Source: a bacterium (GTDB lineage: Bacteria; Bacillota_I; Bacilli_A; RF39; UBA660). Taken from it: a stretch of DNA of 64,000 nucleotides. The position numbers and the translations under genes were made by a program. The stretch is from positions 1 through 64,000 of the forward strand of contig JAHZGA010000002.1 in NCBI GenBank assembly GCA_019421005.1, in the 5' to 3' direction. The notes below the pieces were generated by a model, which worked only from the letters and a program-made list of their open reading frames with translations, was not told where the DNA came from and made no database searches. Of this stretch, positions 8,219 to 16,882 are shown one piece after another (position 1 is the stretch's first letter; the number at the start of each line of letters is the position of its first letter).

Positions 8219-8331
8219 TATTACACCTCCAATTAAGTAGTTACCTATTATACAACATTCTATTTAATTTTACTAGTAGTTTTTCCATAAAAAATAATTA
8301 AATCATCCTATTCATTTTATTTTAAAGTAAA

Positions 8332-8350
8332 CATAAAATAAAATAGGAGG
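8332..8350 (+). promoter_or_regulatory. CATA-N3-TA box plus Shine-Dalgarno of the DUF11 gene
   Basis: CATAAAATA at 8332-8340, four bases, then AGGAGG at 8345-8350, with the start codon at 8356. The -35 position has CA rather than AC at the 17-base distance. It follows the same architecture as five other genes in the window. Confidence 0.45.
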
Positions 8351-8355
8351 CCCAT

Positions 8356-8745
8356 ATGGAAACAGAATTAAGTAACAGCGCTAGTGTATTAGGAAACTAT
8401 AATAACATTCCGACTGAAATCTCAACTCAAACATTTGTAGTTACCTTAATATCAGGATTAACTGTAACCAAAACAGCTGATAAAGTAATCTGGAGTGAAG
8501 GAAATTTAACATATAAAATAGAAGTAATTAATCAAACTGATTTACCTTATACCTCACCAGTTATAACTGATATTTTAAATCCAACCTTAATTGCATTAGT
8601 AAATAACACCATAAAAATAGATGATAATATTATTTCATCGTCGCTTTATACCTATGAAGAAGATACAGGAAAACTAACTATTACTCTACCCGATATTGAA
8701 TCAAAAGGAAAAAAAGTAGTTACCTTTGAAGTAAGCAAAAAATAA
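8356..8745 (+). CDS. DUF11-domain protein without signal peptide
   Basis: A 129-residue protein. After about 40 Ser/Thr/Asn-rich residues comes one DUF11-type beta-sandwich (LTVTKTADKVIWSEGNLTYK, then DILNPTLIALVNNTIKID and a closing GKKVVTFEVSKK). Such domains usually repeat in large exported wall proteins, and their TKTAD...YTI core is characteristic. Here it stands alone, with neither signal peptide nor sorting signal. Similar short signal-less DUF11 proteins occur in spore formers. It lies between the HA genes and the second beta-helix gene with its own promoter, and shares a terminator with the convergent neighbour. A structural role on the spore or cell surface is an inference. Confidence 0.6.
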   Translation: METELSNSASVLGNYNNIPTEISTQTFVVTLISGLTVTKTADKVIWSEGNLTYKIEVINQTDLPYTSPVITDILNPTLIALVNNTIKIDDNIISSSLYTYEEDTGKLTITLPDIESKGKKVVTFEVSKK

Positions 8746-8768
8746 AAGTTGCCTAAAAGGTAGCTTTT
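8744..8768. terminator. Bidirectional terminator between DUF11 and beta-helix genes
   Basis: AAAAGTTGCC (8744-8753) pairs with GGTAGCTTTT (8759-8768) through two G-U pairs over a short loop. A and T tracts flank it on both sides and it overlaps both stop codons. Confidence 0.75.
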
Positions 8769-10623
8769 ATTCTTCTATACTCCATATTATATTCGCACTA
8801 TACTCTTTACCACTTATAATTTTTTCATTAACCATAAGTAATATACCTTCATCATCATTCCAATCAACAACTGTATTTAACTTATTTTCAGTATCCGTAT
8901 AAACAAGAGTTGGCTTATCTGATAATGGAAAAATATCTCCATTAGCATTTTTATATATTAAATTCCCATCAAAAACTTCCTCTGAATTAGATATAAGTTC
9001 ATGATTAACACAAGCATATAATTTCCAATTAGTATAGTTAACTCTAGAATCTACTACATTAACTATCATTTCACCATTACGAGGACAAAGTATAGGATTA
9101 TTACTTATAGGTTCTAACTTAAAATTAATTACTTTAGAAGCACTTGCTAAAACAATTTCTCCACTATAGATAATTTGAATAACTTTAGTATGATAAAGGA
9201 CATTATCGCTTAACTTAACATTAAAAGTTATAATGGTTCCTATATCTAGTGGTGTATCATAATTATAACTAAAATTACCTGAAGAATCAGCAAGTACAAC
9301 TACATTAACATCATTTATTGAAATTAAAATACTACTTAATTTTTCTGTTATTCCACTGATGACTGTATCACTATCAGTAACTGAATTAACTAAAAACGAA
9401 AAATCTCCAACGGAAAATATTTTTTTATTAGCAAAAATGAAACTATCAAGTGAAGGTAAATTTGCTAATTCTTGTTCAGTAAAATTATGACTTTCAATAT
9501 CAACACTATTGGAATTAAATTTTCCTTTTATAACAGCACTAGAATCATTTTTATACCATGAATAATCAGGCAATGTTGAAAGAGAAATCTCATCATCCAT
9601 TTTAATAGCTTGTAAAAATAAATTAATTCTAGAAAATTTAAAATCAAATGGAATACTACTTTCAGCACTTATAACATTTGCTGAAGTATTATATAAAACT
9701 ACCATTTTAGGATTATTTAAAATAAAACCACCATTATTAGAAAAAGTAATATTATAATTTGTTGAAGATATTTTTTCATAATCATTAATGATTGTTAGGG
9801 AGCTATTATCATTTAAAGTAATAGTACCATAACTATACCATGTAGGATAATTACCATTTGAAGCTGTTTGTTTTAAAACAAATTCGCTATTTTGGAAAAT
9901 ATTACTAACTCCAGTTCCATAATTTGCATAAGCCATTCCACTATGAGAAGTAACTGAAAAATAACTATTACTTAGAATTGAAAACTCTAAATTACTAACT
10001 CCATAAAATAATTCTCGATATTCAGAAGTAAAATTAACAACTGCATTACTTAAAATTTTAAAAGATGGATTACTATTCCTAAACCAAAAAGCTGAATTAC
10101 TTTTAGAATTATGAACTATATTAGTTATTCCCCCTATTTCAATTCTATTACATTCAGCCACCTCATTTCCAACAGTTAAATCACCATCAGAAATAGTAAT
10201 ATCTGAATCAATAATTCTAGTTAATCCAGATGGATTAAAAGATAATTGCGGTCCATTATAAATAATATTATTATATTCAACTAAAACGTTTTTATAATTA
10301 TTGTTTTCAGAAACACTTATAACTCCATAGTAATTATATCCAACAACATCTAAATTACAAACTTTAACATTTAAAATTGTTGGATAACTTATTGAAATTG
10401 TATCAGAACTAGCAAGACTTTTTTTATCAGTAAAAGTATATCTAACTCCTTCATAAGTACCATCTATAGTAACAACTTCTTTACTATTAGCTATTTTAAT
10501 ACCACTTTCTAAAGTGATATTATCACCAAAATAAATATAAGAATATTCATTTACACCTTCTAAAACATTTTTAAGTTCACTACTGGAAAAAACTACCACT
10601 GTATGATTATTAATAACCTTCAT
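8767..10623 (-). CDS. WxL-like beta-helix surface-type protein lacking a signal peptide, paralogue
   Basis: A 618-residue paralogue of the protein at 4049-5920, collinear over its whole length. It has a VNNHTVVVFSSSELKNVLEG opening, a beta-helix half (VTIDGTYEGVRYTF, LTRIIDSDITISDG), the RINLF/DYSWYKND linker, and a WxL-like C-terminus (KLEPISNNPILCPRNGEMIV, NYTNWKLYACV, EYSANIIWSIEE). The final WSIEE is close to the classical WxL ending. There is no signal peptide; the ATG follows AAGGAG by 8 bases. The pair is diverged but conserved in architecture, which points to functional duplication. The domain is predicted to bind peptidoglycan or another surface layer; how it would leave the cell is unclear. 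Confidence 0.65.
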   Translation of the reverse strand: MKVINNHTVVVFSSSELKNVLEGVNEYSYIYFGDNITLESGIKIANSKEVVTIDGTYEGVRYTFTDKKSLASSDTISISYPTILNVKVCNLDVVGYNYYGVISVSENNNYKNVLVEYNNIIYNGPQLSFNPSGLTRIIDSDITISDGDLTVGNEVAECNRIEIGGITNIVHNSKSNSAFWFRNSNPSFKILSNAVVNFTSEYRELFYGVSNLEFSILSNSYFSVTSHSGMAYANYGTGVSNIFQNSEFVLKQTASNGNYPTWYSYGTITLNDNSSLTIINDYEKISSTNYNITFSNNGGFILNNPKMVVLYNTSANVISAESSIPFDFKFSRINLFLQAIKMDDEISLSTLPDYSWYKNDSSAVIKGKFNSNSVDIESHNFTEQELANLPSLDSFIFANKKIFSVGDFSFLVNSVTDSDTVISGITEKLSSILISINDVNVVVLADSSGNFSYNYDTPLDIGTIITFNVKLSDNVLYHTKVIQIIYSGEIVLASASKVINFKLEPISNNPILCPRNGEMIVNVVDSRVNYTNWKLYACVNHELISNSEEVFDGNLIYKNANGDIFPLSDKPTLVYTDTENKLNTVVDWNDDEGILLMVNEKIISGKEYSANIIWSIEE

Positions 10624-10630
10624 AAATTCT

Positions 10631-10647
10631 CCTTAATAAATAATATG
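10631..10647 (-). promoter_or_regulatory. CATA-N3-TT box plus Shine-Dalgarno of the second beta-helix gene
   Basis: On the minus strand CATATTATT (10639-10647), four bases (TATT), then AAGG (10631-10634). The last base of the box deviates from CATA-N3-TA and no AC is seen at -35. Confidence 0.35.
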
Positions 10648-10697
10648 TATAAACTTAAAAACTATCAACTAGTTAAGATAAATTTTTTTCAAAATAA

Positions 10698-10723
10698 AAA
10701 TTAGTTATATTTCAAACTAATTT
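10698..10723 (-). terminator. Terminator after the PrsW-like gene
   Basis: AAATTAGTT (10698-10706) and AACTAATTT (10715-10723) form a 9-bp stem, with TTATTTTG following on the minus strand. Confidence 0.7.
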
Positions 10724-11888
10724 ATCTACCTTTTTTATTTTCTAATGCTTTAGCTTCATCAATTTGTTTTAAACCTAAATTTATAAAATATACAATTACA
10801 ATCCAAGCAAGTACTGTCATTGTAATTTGAACTAAATAATATGGTGCTTGAATAGGCATATCCCAAATACCATGTAGTACAACTGGAATTAAACAAATTA
10901 ATAAAAATCTTTTATCATTTAAATGTTTTTTTTCTAACTTATCAAAACCTTTAACATACATTAATGCTGCTCCTTCTATAGCTGCCCAAGCAACATGTCC
11001 TCCAGGTGCAAGAAAACCACGCAATTTAATAATATCTAACATAGCTTGTAATCCATTACCAAGGCCAAATCTTAAAATATATCCTGCTGTTTCAAAAGCT
11101 GCAAAACCTGCTCCTACAGCTGCGCCTATTAACAATCCATCTAAAATATAATTACTTCTTTTACTTTTGAATAAGAAAAGTGCAACTACAACAGCTTTAG
11201 CAACTTCTTCAATTAAACCAATCAGTAAAGCTCCTTCATAAGTTTGAACTGTGGCGCTAGCTTGAAAATATGGTAGTGAGAAATATAAGATAGCTAAAAT
11301 TAACGATAGGGCTCCACCTAAAATAAAGTATTTTATTACCTTATAGAATGGTATATTTCTAAACAAATTAATCTCAAAGAAAAATATCAAAACTGTTACT
11401 GGTACAGCAAATGCTGCTAACATAATCATAATAGGTAAAAAGTTTTCATTTCCATAATCTATAAAGCCTATCCTAGTTGGAATATACGCTATTACGAAAA
11501 ATATTAAAATTTTAAAATATACCCAAGCACTGGCATCTTTAGGATTAATATCACTAATTTTAGGAGTAGTATTTTTAGTACCACAAACAAATACTTCATC
11601 TAATTCTTCATCAGTATGTTTTTTAAAAGTATTTTTAAATAAGTCTTTAAAAGTAACATAACTTTTATACTCTGCTCCAGTTATTTTATCTAAATTTTCA
11701 GTTATTATATTAGATGCGTTTTTTTTATTAATTGGATAACCACAATCTAGACAATTAGTTTCATCACCTTTCAATTTTTTTCCACATTCTGGACAAGTTT
11801 GTAACTTTATTTTAATTCCACAATGAGGACATACTTTCGCACTTGATGATATTTCCTTACCACATTCATCACATTTAATAAGTGCCAT
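10722..11888 (-). CDS. Zinc-ribbon/PrsW-family intramembrane metalloprotease
   Basis: A 388-residue protein. Two N-terminal zinc ribbons (CDECG...CPHCG, CPECG...CLDCG; residues 1-55) precede a linker and about eight membrane segments. The membrane part has PrsW/CAAX-like motifs: EEVAK, FAAFE, GHVAWA and HGIWD, which supply the expected Glu and His metal ligands. PrsW in Bacillus cleaves an anti-sigma factor; the substrate here is unknown. The Shine-Dalgarno sequence lies in the last codons of the upstream zinc-ribbon gene, so translation is probably coupled. The two proteins share nearly the same MALIKC start and may work together at the membrane. Confidence 0.8.
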   Translation of the reverse strand: MALIKCDECGKEISSSAKVCPHCGIKIKLQTCPECGKKLKGDETNCLDCGYPINKKNASNIITENLDKITGAEYKSYVTFKDLFKNTFKKHTDEELDEVFVCGTKNTTPKISDINPKDASAWVYFKILIFFVIAYIPTRIGFIDYGNENFLPIMIMLAAFAVPVTVLIFFFEINLFRNIPFYKVIKYFILGGALSLILAILYFSLPYFQASATVQTYEGALLIGLIEEVAKAVVVALFLFKSKRSNYILDGLLIGAAVGAGFAAFETAGYILRFGLGNGLQAMLDIIKLRGFLAPGGHVAWAAIEGAALMYVKGFDKLEKKHLNDKRFLLICLIPVVLHGIWDMPIQAPYYLVQITMTVLAWIVIVYFINLGLKQIDEAKALENKKGR

Positions 11889-11889
11889 C

Positions 11890-12570
11890 TTATTTACCTC
11901 CTTCTGTTAAACTTGATAAAATATGTTCAGCTACACTATTTATTTCATCTGTATTAGTATTTTCTTCTTTAGTTGCAACCATATATACTTTATTATTTAT
12001 AACAGTTGCATATCTATTATCAATTACCACATGATTATCTGAATTATAACTATAGGCAACTCCATAAACAGTTTTATTTCCAATTGTTCCTGAAACTAAA
12101 TCAATTATAATTTTAAGGTCATTATATTGTTCTCTCATATAATCTGTAAAACTATTTAAAAATTGTACCTCATTATTAAATTGATCATATCTACCAACAA
12201 TTAAATAAGGAATTAATACTCCCTCGTTATCTACATTTTGACCAACATAAATAAATCCATCCTTATCAGTTATTACCTTATAACTACTAGGTATTTCAAA
12301 AGATATACCTAAATTAGAATCACTATAAACTGAATATCCACTATTTGATGATGGTGTTGTCTTTTGTTCATTATTATCAGTTGGTTTTCCAAAAATTAAA
12401 TAACCTCCTACAATTATAACTAAACCTATTATTAAATATTTTAAGTTTCCTTTAGATACTTTTTTTACTTTTTCAGTATTAGTTTTTTTAAGTTCATAAC
12501 CACATTTAGGACAACTATCAGCTTGATCACTTACCTTATTATTACACTCTGGACATTTTATTAATGCCAT
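11890..12570 (-). CDS. Zinc-ribbon membrane-anchored protein
   Basis: A 226-residue protein with a zinc ribbon (CPECN...CPKCG, residues 6-23), a basic linker, one membrane helix ([19 protein letters not shown]) and an outer domain of about 150 residues ([15 protein letters not shown]...[11 protein letters not shown]...[12 protein letters not shown]). The outer domain resembles PsbP/DUF1795-type beta-sandwiches. It ends one base before the PrsW-like gene and forms an operon with it. It could be a partner, sensor or substrate of that protease. The start ATG at 12570 follows GGAAGGTG. Confidence 0.65.
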   Translation of the reverse strand: MALIKCPECNNKVSDQADSCPKCGYELKKTNTEKVKKVSKGNLKYLIIGLVIIVGGYLIFGKPTDNNEQKTTPSSNSGYSVYSDSNLGISFEIPSSYKVITDKDGFIYVGQNVDNEGVLIPYLIVGRYDQFNNEVQFLNSFTDYMREQYNDLKIIIDLVSGTIGNKTVYGVAYSYNSDNHVVIDNRYATVINNKVYMVATKEENTNTDEINSVAEHILSSLTEGGK

Positions 12571-12695
12571 AACATCACCTTCCTATTATATTATGGTAAA
12601 TTTTTGTCATTTTATTTACCTTACAATATAAAGTATAATATAATCAGCACTTAAATTAAAGTAATTTTACTAAATAGTCAATGACTTTTTGGCAA

Positions 12696-12738
12696 TTGAA
12701 AATTTTATTTTATTTTGGTATACTAATGAAATGGAGGT
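12696..12738 (+). promoter_or_regulatory. Vegetative promoter of the double-HTH gene
   Basis: TTGAAA (12696-12701), 17-bp spacer, TATACT (12719-12724), then GGAGGT at 12733-12738. The predicted leader is only about 13 bases. This ribosome binding site places the start at 12744 rather than at an earlier in-frame codon at 12681, which would lie upstream of the promoter. Confidence 0.75.
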
Positions 12739-12743
12739 ATTTT

Positions 12744-14414
12744 ATGAAGTTCAATGAAATTTTAAATAAATATATTAACCTTATAAACTGTAGTTCTAAA
12801 GATTTAGCAACCGTTTCAAAATTATCGTCATCAATAATAAGTAGATATAAATCTGGTGGTAGAATACCTAACAATGATAATTTAAAAGTAATAAGTAAAG
12901 CACTTGAAACTTTATCAAATAATAAATATAGTTATAATGATATTTTAAATGATTTTTATAAATCAATTGATGCTTATTGTTTTGACTTTAAAATAATTAG
13001 AAATAATTTAAATACATTAATTAATTACTTTAATATAAATGTTAGTGAATTGGCTAAATTTTTAAATTTTGATGCCTCTTATCTTTCTAGAATAAGAAGT
13101 GGGAATAGAATTCCTCACAATAAACAAGAATTTGTTAATTCTTTATCAAAATATATTTTAAAAAAATATAATAATACTGATTTATGTTCCCTAATTAATT
13201 GTAATATTAATGAATTAAGTTTAAGTAAATTTAAAGATTGGCTTATAAAAGATAATAGTAATTCAAATGAAATTGATAGTTTCTTACAAAAATTAGATGA
13301 TTTTAATTTAGGAGATTTTATAGCTTCTATCAATTTTGATAAATTAAAAATTCCTAATATTCCTTTTTATAAAGTTAAAAACAAACATTATTATGGTATT
13401 GAAGAAATGAAACAAGGAGAACTAGACTTTTTTAAAGGTTCTATTTTAAAAAAATCTAGTGATGAGATTTTTATGTGCAGTGATATGCCAATGGAAGATA
13501 TGGCTAAAGATTTAGAGTTTTCAAAAAAATGGATGTTTGCAATTGCAATGAGTTTAAAAAAAGGTATGCATTTAAATATCATTCATAATATTGATAGACC
13601 TTTTAAAGAAATGATGTTAGGATTAGAAAGTTGGATACCTATATATATGACTGGACAAATATCCCCTTTCTATTTAAAAGAGGTTAAAAATAGTGTTTAT
13701 CATCATTTAAATTACGTATCTAATTCTGTTGCTTTAACTGGTGAATGTTTAAAAGGACATCATTCTGATGGAATGTATTATTTAACTAATAATAAAACTG
13801 AAGTAGATTATTATAAGAAAAAATCTGATTTATTATTAAAAAGTTCTAATTCATTAATGAATATTTATAAAGAAAACAATTTAGAATTTAAAAACTTTTT
13901 AATTAAAGATAAAACTATTAAAAAAGATAGAATAAGGTTTTTAGCATCTCTACCTTTATTTACAATTGATGATGCTACACTTTTAAATATTTTAAAAAGA
14001 AATAATATAAATCAACAAGATATTGATAAAATAATAAGTTTTAAAAATGAAGAAGTTAAACATACTAAAGATATTTTAAAAGAAAATAGTATAAATGATA
14101 ATATCTATTTAAATAAGAATTTTGATGAAGAGATTTGTTTATCTATTGATAATATGTTTTATAATAAAAAAATCTATTATAATTACAAAGATTATAAAAA
14201 ACATTTTAATTTAACAAAAGAATATGCTAAAAAAAATAGCAACTATAAAGTTACTATTAATGAAAACAGAACATTTAAAAATATTACCATTACAATTTTA
14301 AAAGATAATTATGTTACTATTTCTAAAAATTTAAATCCTACCATTCATTTTGTTATTAAACATCCTAAATTAAGACATGCAATTGAAAATTTTAAATCAG
14401 CTATAAAAGAATAA
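12744..14414 (+). CDS. Large regulator-like protein with two XRE-type HTH domains
   Basis: A 556-residue protein. Two lambda-repressor-like HTH units lie at about residues 1-60 (SSKDLATVSKLSSSIISRYKSGGRIP) and 90-140 (NVSELAKFLNFDASYLSRIRSGNRIP); both end in the same GNRIP-type turn. The remaining 400 residues form a long domain with a conserved-looking block (GMHLNIIHNIDRPFKEMMLG, then WIPIYMTGQISPFY) and a C-terminal ITITILKDNYVTISK strand pair. Similar large XRE proteins occur in gut Firmicutes with no known ligand. There is no membrane segment or enzyme motif. It is single-gene, with its own promoter, and convergent with the repair operon. Confidence 0.6.
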   Translation: MKFNEILNKYINLINCSSKDLATVSKLSSSIISRYKSGGRIPNNDNLKVISKALETLSNNKYSYNDILNDFYKSIDAYCFDFKIIRNNLNTLINYFNINVSELAKFLNFDASYLSRIRSGNRIPHNKQEFVNSLSKYILKKYNNTDLCSLINCNINELSLSKFKDWLIKDNSNSNEIDSFLQKLDDFNLGDFIASINFDKLKIPNIPFYKVKNKHYYGIEEMKQGELDFFKGSILKKSSDEIFMCSDMPMEDMAKDLEFSKKWMFAIAMSLKKGMHLNIIHNIDRPFKEMMLGLESWIPIYMTGQISPFYLKEVKNSVYHHLNYVSNSVALTGECLKGHHSDGMYYLTNNKTEVDYYKKKSDLLLKSSNSLMNIYKENNLEFKNFLIKDKTIKKDRIRFLASLPLFTIDDATLLNILKRNNINQQDIDKIISFKNEEVKHTKDILKENSINDNIYLNKNFDEEICLSIDNMFYNKKIYYNYKDYKKHFNLTKEYAKKNSNYKVTINENRTFKNITITILKDNYVTISKNLNPTIHFVIKHPKLRHAIENFKSAIKE

Positions 14415-14415
14415 A

Positions 14416-15483
14416 TTAACTTATTCTTTTTTCATGCATAAAACATTCTAAATCATGAGAGTTTATAATTCCTATTGCTTGTAAATATGAATATATAATA
14501 ATTGAACCAACAAATTTCATTCCTCTTTTTTGTAAATCATGAGAAATTGTATCTGATAAAGTAGATGTTGTTAAATGATTTTCATAAATAATTAAATCAT
14601 TAGTAAATTGTTTTAAATAATTATAAAATGAACCATACTCATTAACTATATTTTTAAATATTTTAGCATTATTAATACTTGCCGTTATTTTTAATTTATT
14701 TCTAATAATATTTTTATTATTCATTAATTCAGTTATTTTTTTATCATCATAATTTATTATTTTATCTATATTAAAATTATCATAACATTTTCTAAAGTAT
14801 TCTCTTTTATTTAATATACATTCAAAAGAAAGTCCAGCTTGAAAAGATTCCAATATTAACATTTCAAGTAAATAGTTATCATCTAAATTAAGTTTACCCC
14901 ATTCACTATCATGATATTTTATATATTTAGGATTATTTAAATTACACCATTTACACCTTTTTAGTTTTTTAGGATACTTAAATTTACTTATATCATTTTT
15001 TTCTAGTTCTAATAATTTTAATTTATTTTTAATTCCTCCACCATATCCAGTTAAGTTTCCTTTAGATCCGATAACTCTATGACATGGAACAATTAAACAG
15101 ATAGGATTTCTTCCAACAGCATTACCAACAGCTTGAGCAGACATTTTTTTTATATTTTTTATTTTAGCTATTTCTAAAGCAATATCATTATAACTTATTG
15201 TTTTTCCATAAGGAATTTTACTAACTATATCTAATACTAATAAAGAAAATGGTTGAGTATTATCTATTTTATATTTAGGAGTAAAATCTGGATCTTTTCC
15301 ACTAAAATAGATATCTAACCATTTAATAGTTTCATCAAATATTTTTAAATCTTTTTTTTGATATTCTTTATTATGTTTTAAATTATCTTTTGAATTTTCA
15401 AACCATAAACCAGTTAAATAATCACCATTACTAGTTAAACAAATACGTCCTAAAGGTGATTTGTATTCTTTCTTATAATCCAT
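14416..15483 (-). CDS. Ogt-Tag fusion: O6-alkylguanine transferase plus 3-methyladenine glycosylase I
   Basis: A 355-residue protein. Residues 1-165 are an O6-alkylguanine-DNA alkyltransferase with the suicide cysteine in PCHRV (Cys134) and the NAVGRNP block before it. Residues about 172-350 are a Tag-type 3-methyladenine glycosylase: KRCKWC (177-180), YHDSEWG (His191), LSFECILNKRE, and NSHDLECF near the end. These supply the Cys/His zinc site known from E. coli Tag. Together they would repair two classes of alkylated base in one polypeptide. The start overlaps the end of the HD-NTPase gene by 11 bp, implying coupled translation. Confidence 0.85.
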   Translation of the reverse strand: MDYKKEYKSPLGRICLTSNGDYLTGLWFENSKDNLKHNKEYQKKDLKIFDETIKWLDIYFSGKDPDFTPKYKIDNTQPFSLLVLDIVSKIPYGKTISYNDIALEIAKIKNIKKMSAQAVGNAVGRNPICLIVPCHRVIGSKGNLTGYGGGIKNKLKLLELEKNDISKFKYPKKLKRCKWCNLNNPKYIKYHDSEWGKLNLDDNYLLEMLILESFQAGLSFECILNKREYFRKCYDNFNIDKIINYDDKKITELMNNKNIIRNKLKITASINNAKIFKNIVNEYGSFYNYLKQFTNDLIIYENHLTTSTLSDTISHDLQKRGMKFVGSIIIYSYLQAIGIINSHDLECFMHEKRIS

Positions 15484-16795
15484 TTTTAAAACTCTTAATA
15501 TATTTTTTTCTCATATCATTCATTAATCGTTCAGCAACTTCAACAGATACTAAAGACATATCCATTGATGATGTATCTATTAATACAAAATCAGCAACGC
15601 TTTTTGAAAATAAGTCTTTTAATTTAGTTAAACTATCATTATATTCATCAATGTTATTTTTATTTAAAAATCTTCTTTCTTCAAGTGCTAAACTAGAATT
15701 ATAATCTCTTTTTAATGAAACTATAGCATCTGCATAAGTAACAACTAATACATCAATTAATTCTTTAGATAATTGACTATATTTTTTTCTAGAATTAAGA
15801 TAATTTTCTTCTGATATATCACCTTTTACATATCTACGATAATTCCAAATTTGTCGATCATTTATAGATCTATCAATTAATATAATTTCATTATTATTTA
15901 AATTATCTAATAATTGTTTATAAACTAAATCAGCAATAGCAAGATTATTATCTTCTAAACTTAATTTATCTAATTCTTTTTTTAAGTGTTCTTTATAATA
16001 TTTTGAAGTTGTAAATTCTTCAATTATTGATACATTAAATCCACCTTTTTTAAAAAAGTCATATAGATTATTTATTGTTGTTGTTTTACCAGTTCTTGGT
16101 GTTCCACTAAATTCAACAACAAATGGTTTTAACAAAGTACAGATTTTTTTTAATTTTTTCAATTCTAATTTTTGAGCATGTAATCTTTTTAAATTTTGAT
16201 AATATTCTTTATTATCATCAAATATTACGTTATTTAAATATTCATCTTCTTTATAGTTAAAAACATTATCTAATATAGTTTTTAATTCATCAAACATAGG
16301 ATGATTTTGATTATCAGAAGTTAAACTTTTATAAATTTCACTATAATACCATTTTTGTTTTTCTTCTCCTCTTTTAAATTTAGAAAAATCTCTAGTACCT
16401 GTTTTTTGAAATTTAATCATTAAATCTTCTAAATTATCTATTTTATCTGCACATATAACTAATTTACTATTTAATGACATTTTTCTTATTTTATCAATTG
16501 TTTCTTTTTTTCTTTCTTCCCATGATAAAGTTTTGTTTTCCGAAACATCATTTACAATATTTGCAACTTCTAAACCAAATTTATTTTGAATATCATTTAT
16601 TTTATAATTGGTATCTTCTACAACATCGTGTAAATAACCAGCCATAACGGTTATATCATCACATCCGTATTCTTCTAATTTAGCACCTACACTTAAAGGA
16701 TGAAATTGATATGGTTTATCTGGTTCATTTTTTCTAACTTGATTTGCATGAGCTTTTATAGCAAATTCTTTAGCAATTTGTTTTATATTTTCCAT
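15473..16795 (-). CDS. HD phosphohydrolase fused to a P-loop nucleoside-kinase-like domain
   Basis: A 440-residue protein. Residues 1-150 are a SpoT/RelA-hydrolase-like HD domain (AHANQVRKN, FHPLSVGAKL, AGYLHDVVEDT, ADKIDNLEDL), with the paired His-Asp metal ligands in LHD. Residues about 230-430 are a P-loop domain (FSGTPRTGKTTT) with IDRSIND as the Asp-Arg motif of thymidylate-kinase-like enzymes. HD domains of this group act on (p)ppGpp or other nucleotides, but the combination with a kinase-like half is unusual. It is the first gene of a two-gene operon with Ogt-Tag, so a nucleotide-clean-up role is plausible. The ribosome binding site GGAGGTG precedes the ATG. Confidence 0.7.
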   Translation of the reverse strand: MENIKQIAKEFAIKAHANQVRKNEPDKPYQFHPLSVGAKLEEYGCDDITVMAGYLHDVVEDTNYKINDIQNKFGLEVANIVNDVSENKTLSWEERKKETIDKIRKMSLNSKLVICADKIDNLEDLMIKFQKTGTRDFSKFKRGEEKQKWYYSEIYKSLTSDNQNHPMFDELKTILDNVFNYKEDEYLNNVIFDDNKEYYQNLKRLHAQKLELKKLKKICTLLKPFVVEFSGTPRTGKTTTINNLYDFFKKGGFNVSIIEEFTTSKYYKEHLKKELDKLSLEDNNLAIADLVYKQLLDNLNNNEIILIDRSINDRQIWNYRRYVKGDISEENYLNSRKKYSQLSKELIDVLVVTYADAIVSLKRDYNSSLALEERRFLNKNNIDEYNDSLTKLKDLFSKSVADFVLIDTSSMDMSLVSVEVAERLMNDMRKKYIKSFKNGL

Positions 16796-16848
16796 AAAGC
16801 ACCTCCAAATGTATTATATAATATTTTTAAATTTTCTTCAACAATTTT

Positions 16849-16882
16849 AAAAAATCATAAATATTTTTAAATATTTACGATT
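16849..16882 (-). terminator. Terminator after the frameshifted exported protein gene
   Basis: A long AT stem (ATCATAAATATT at about 16854-16865 with 16871-16882, one G-U pair) and five T residues on the minus strand. It overlaps the restored stop codon at 16881-16883. Confidence 0.65.

Noticed and set aside
12572..12600. CATA-type promoter before the zinc-ribbon/PrsW operon
   Set aside because: CATAATATA occurs, but only two bases before the ribosome binding site. The spacing rule of the other six genes is not met and ordinary -10-like boxes are also present.
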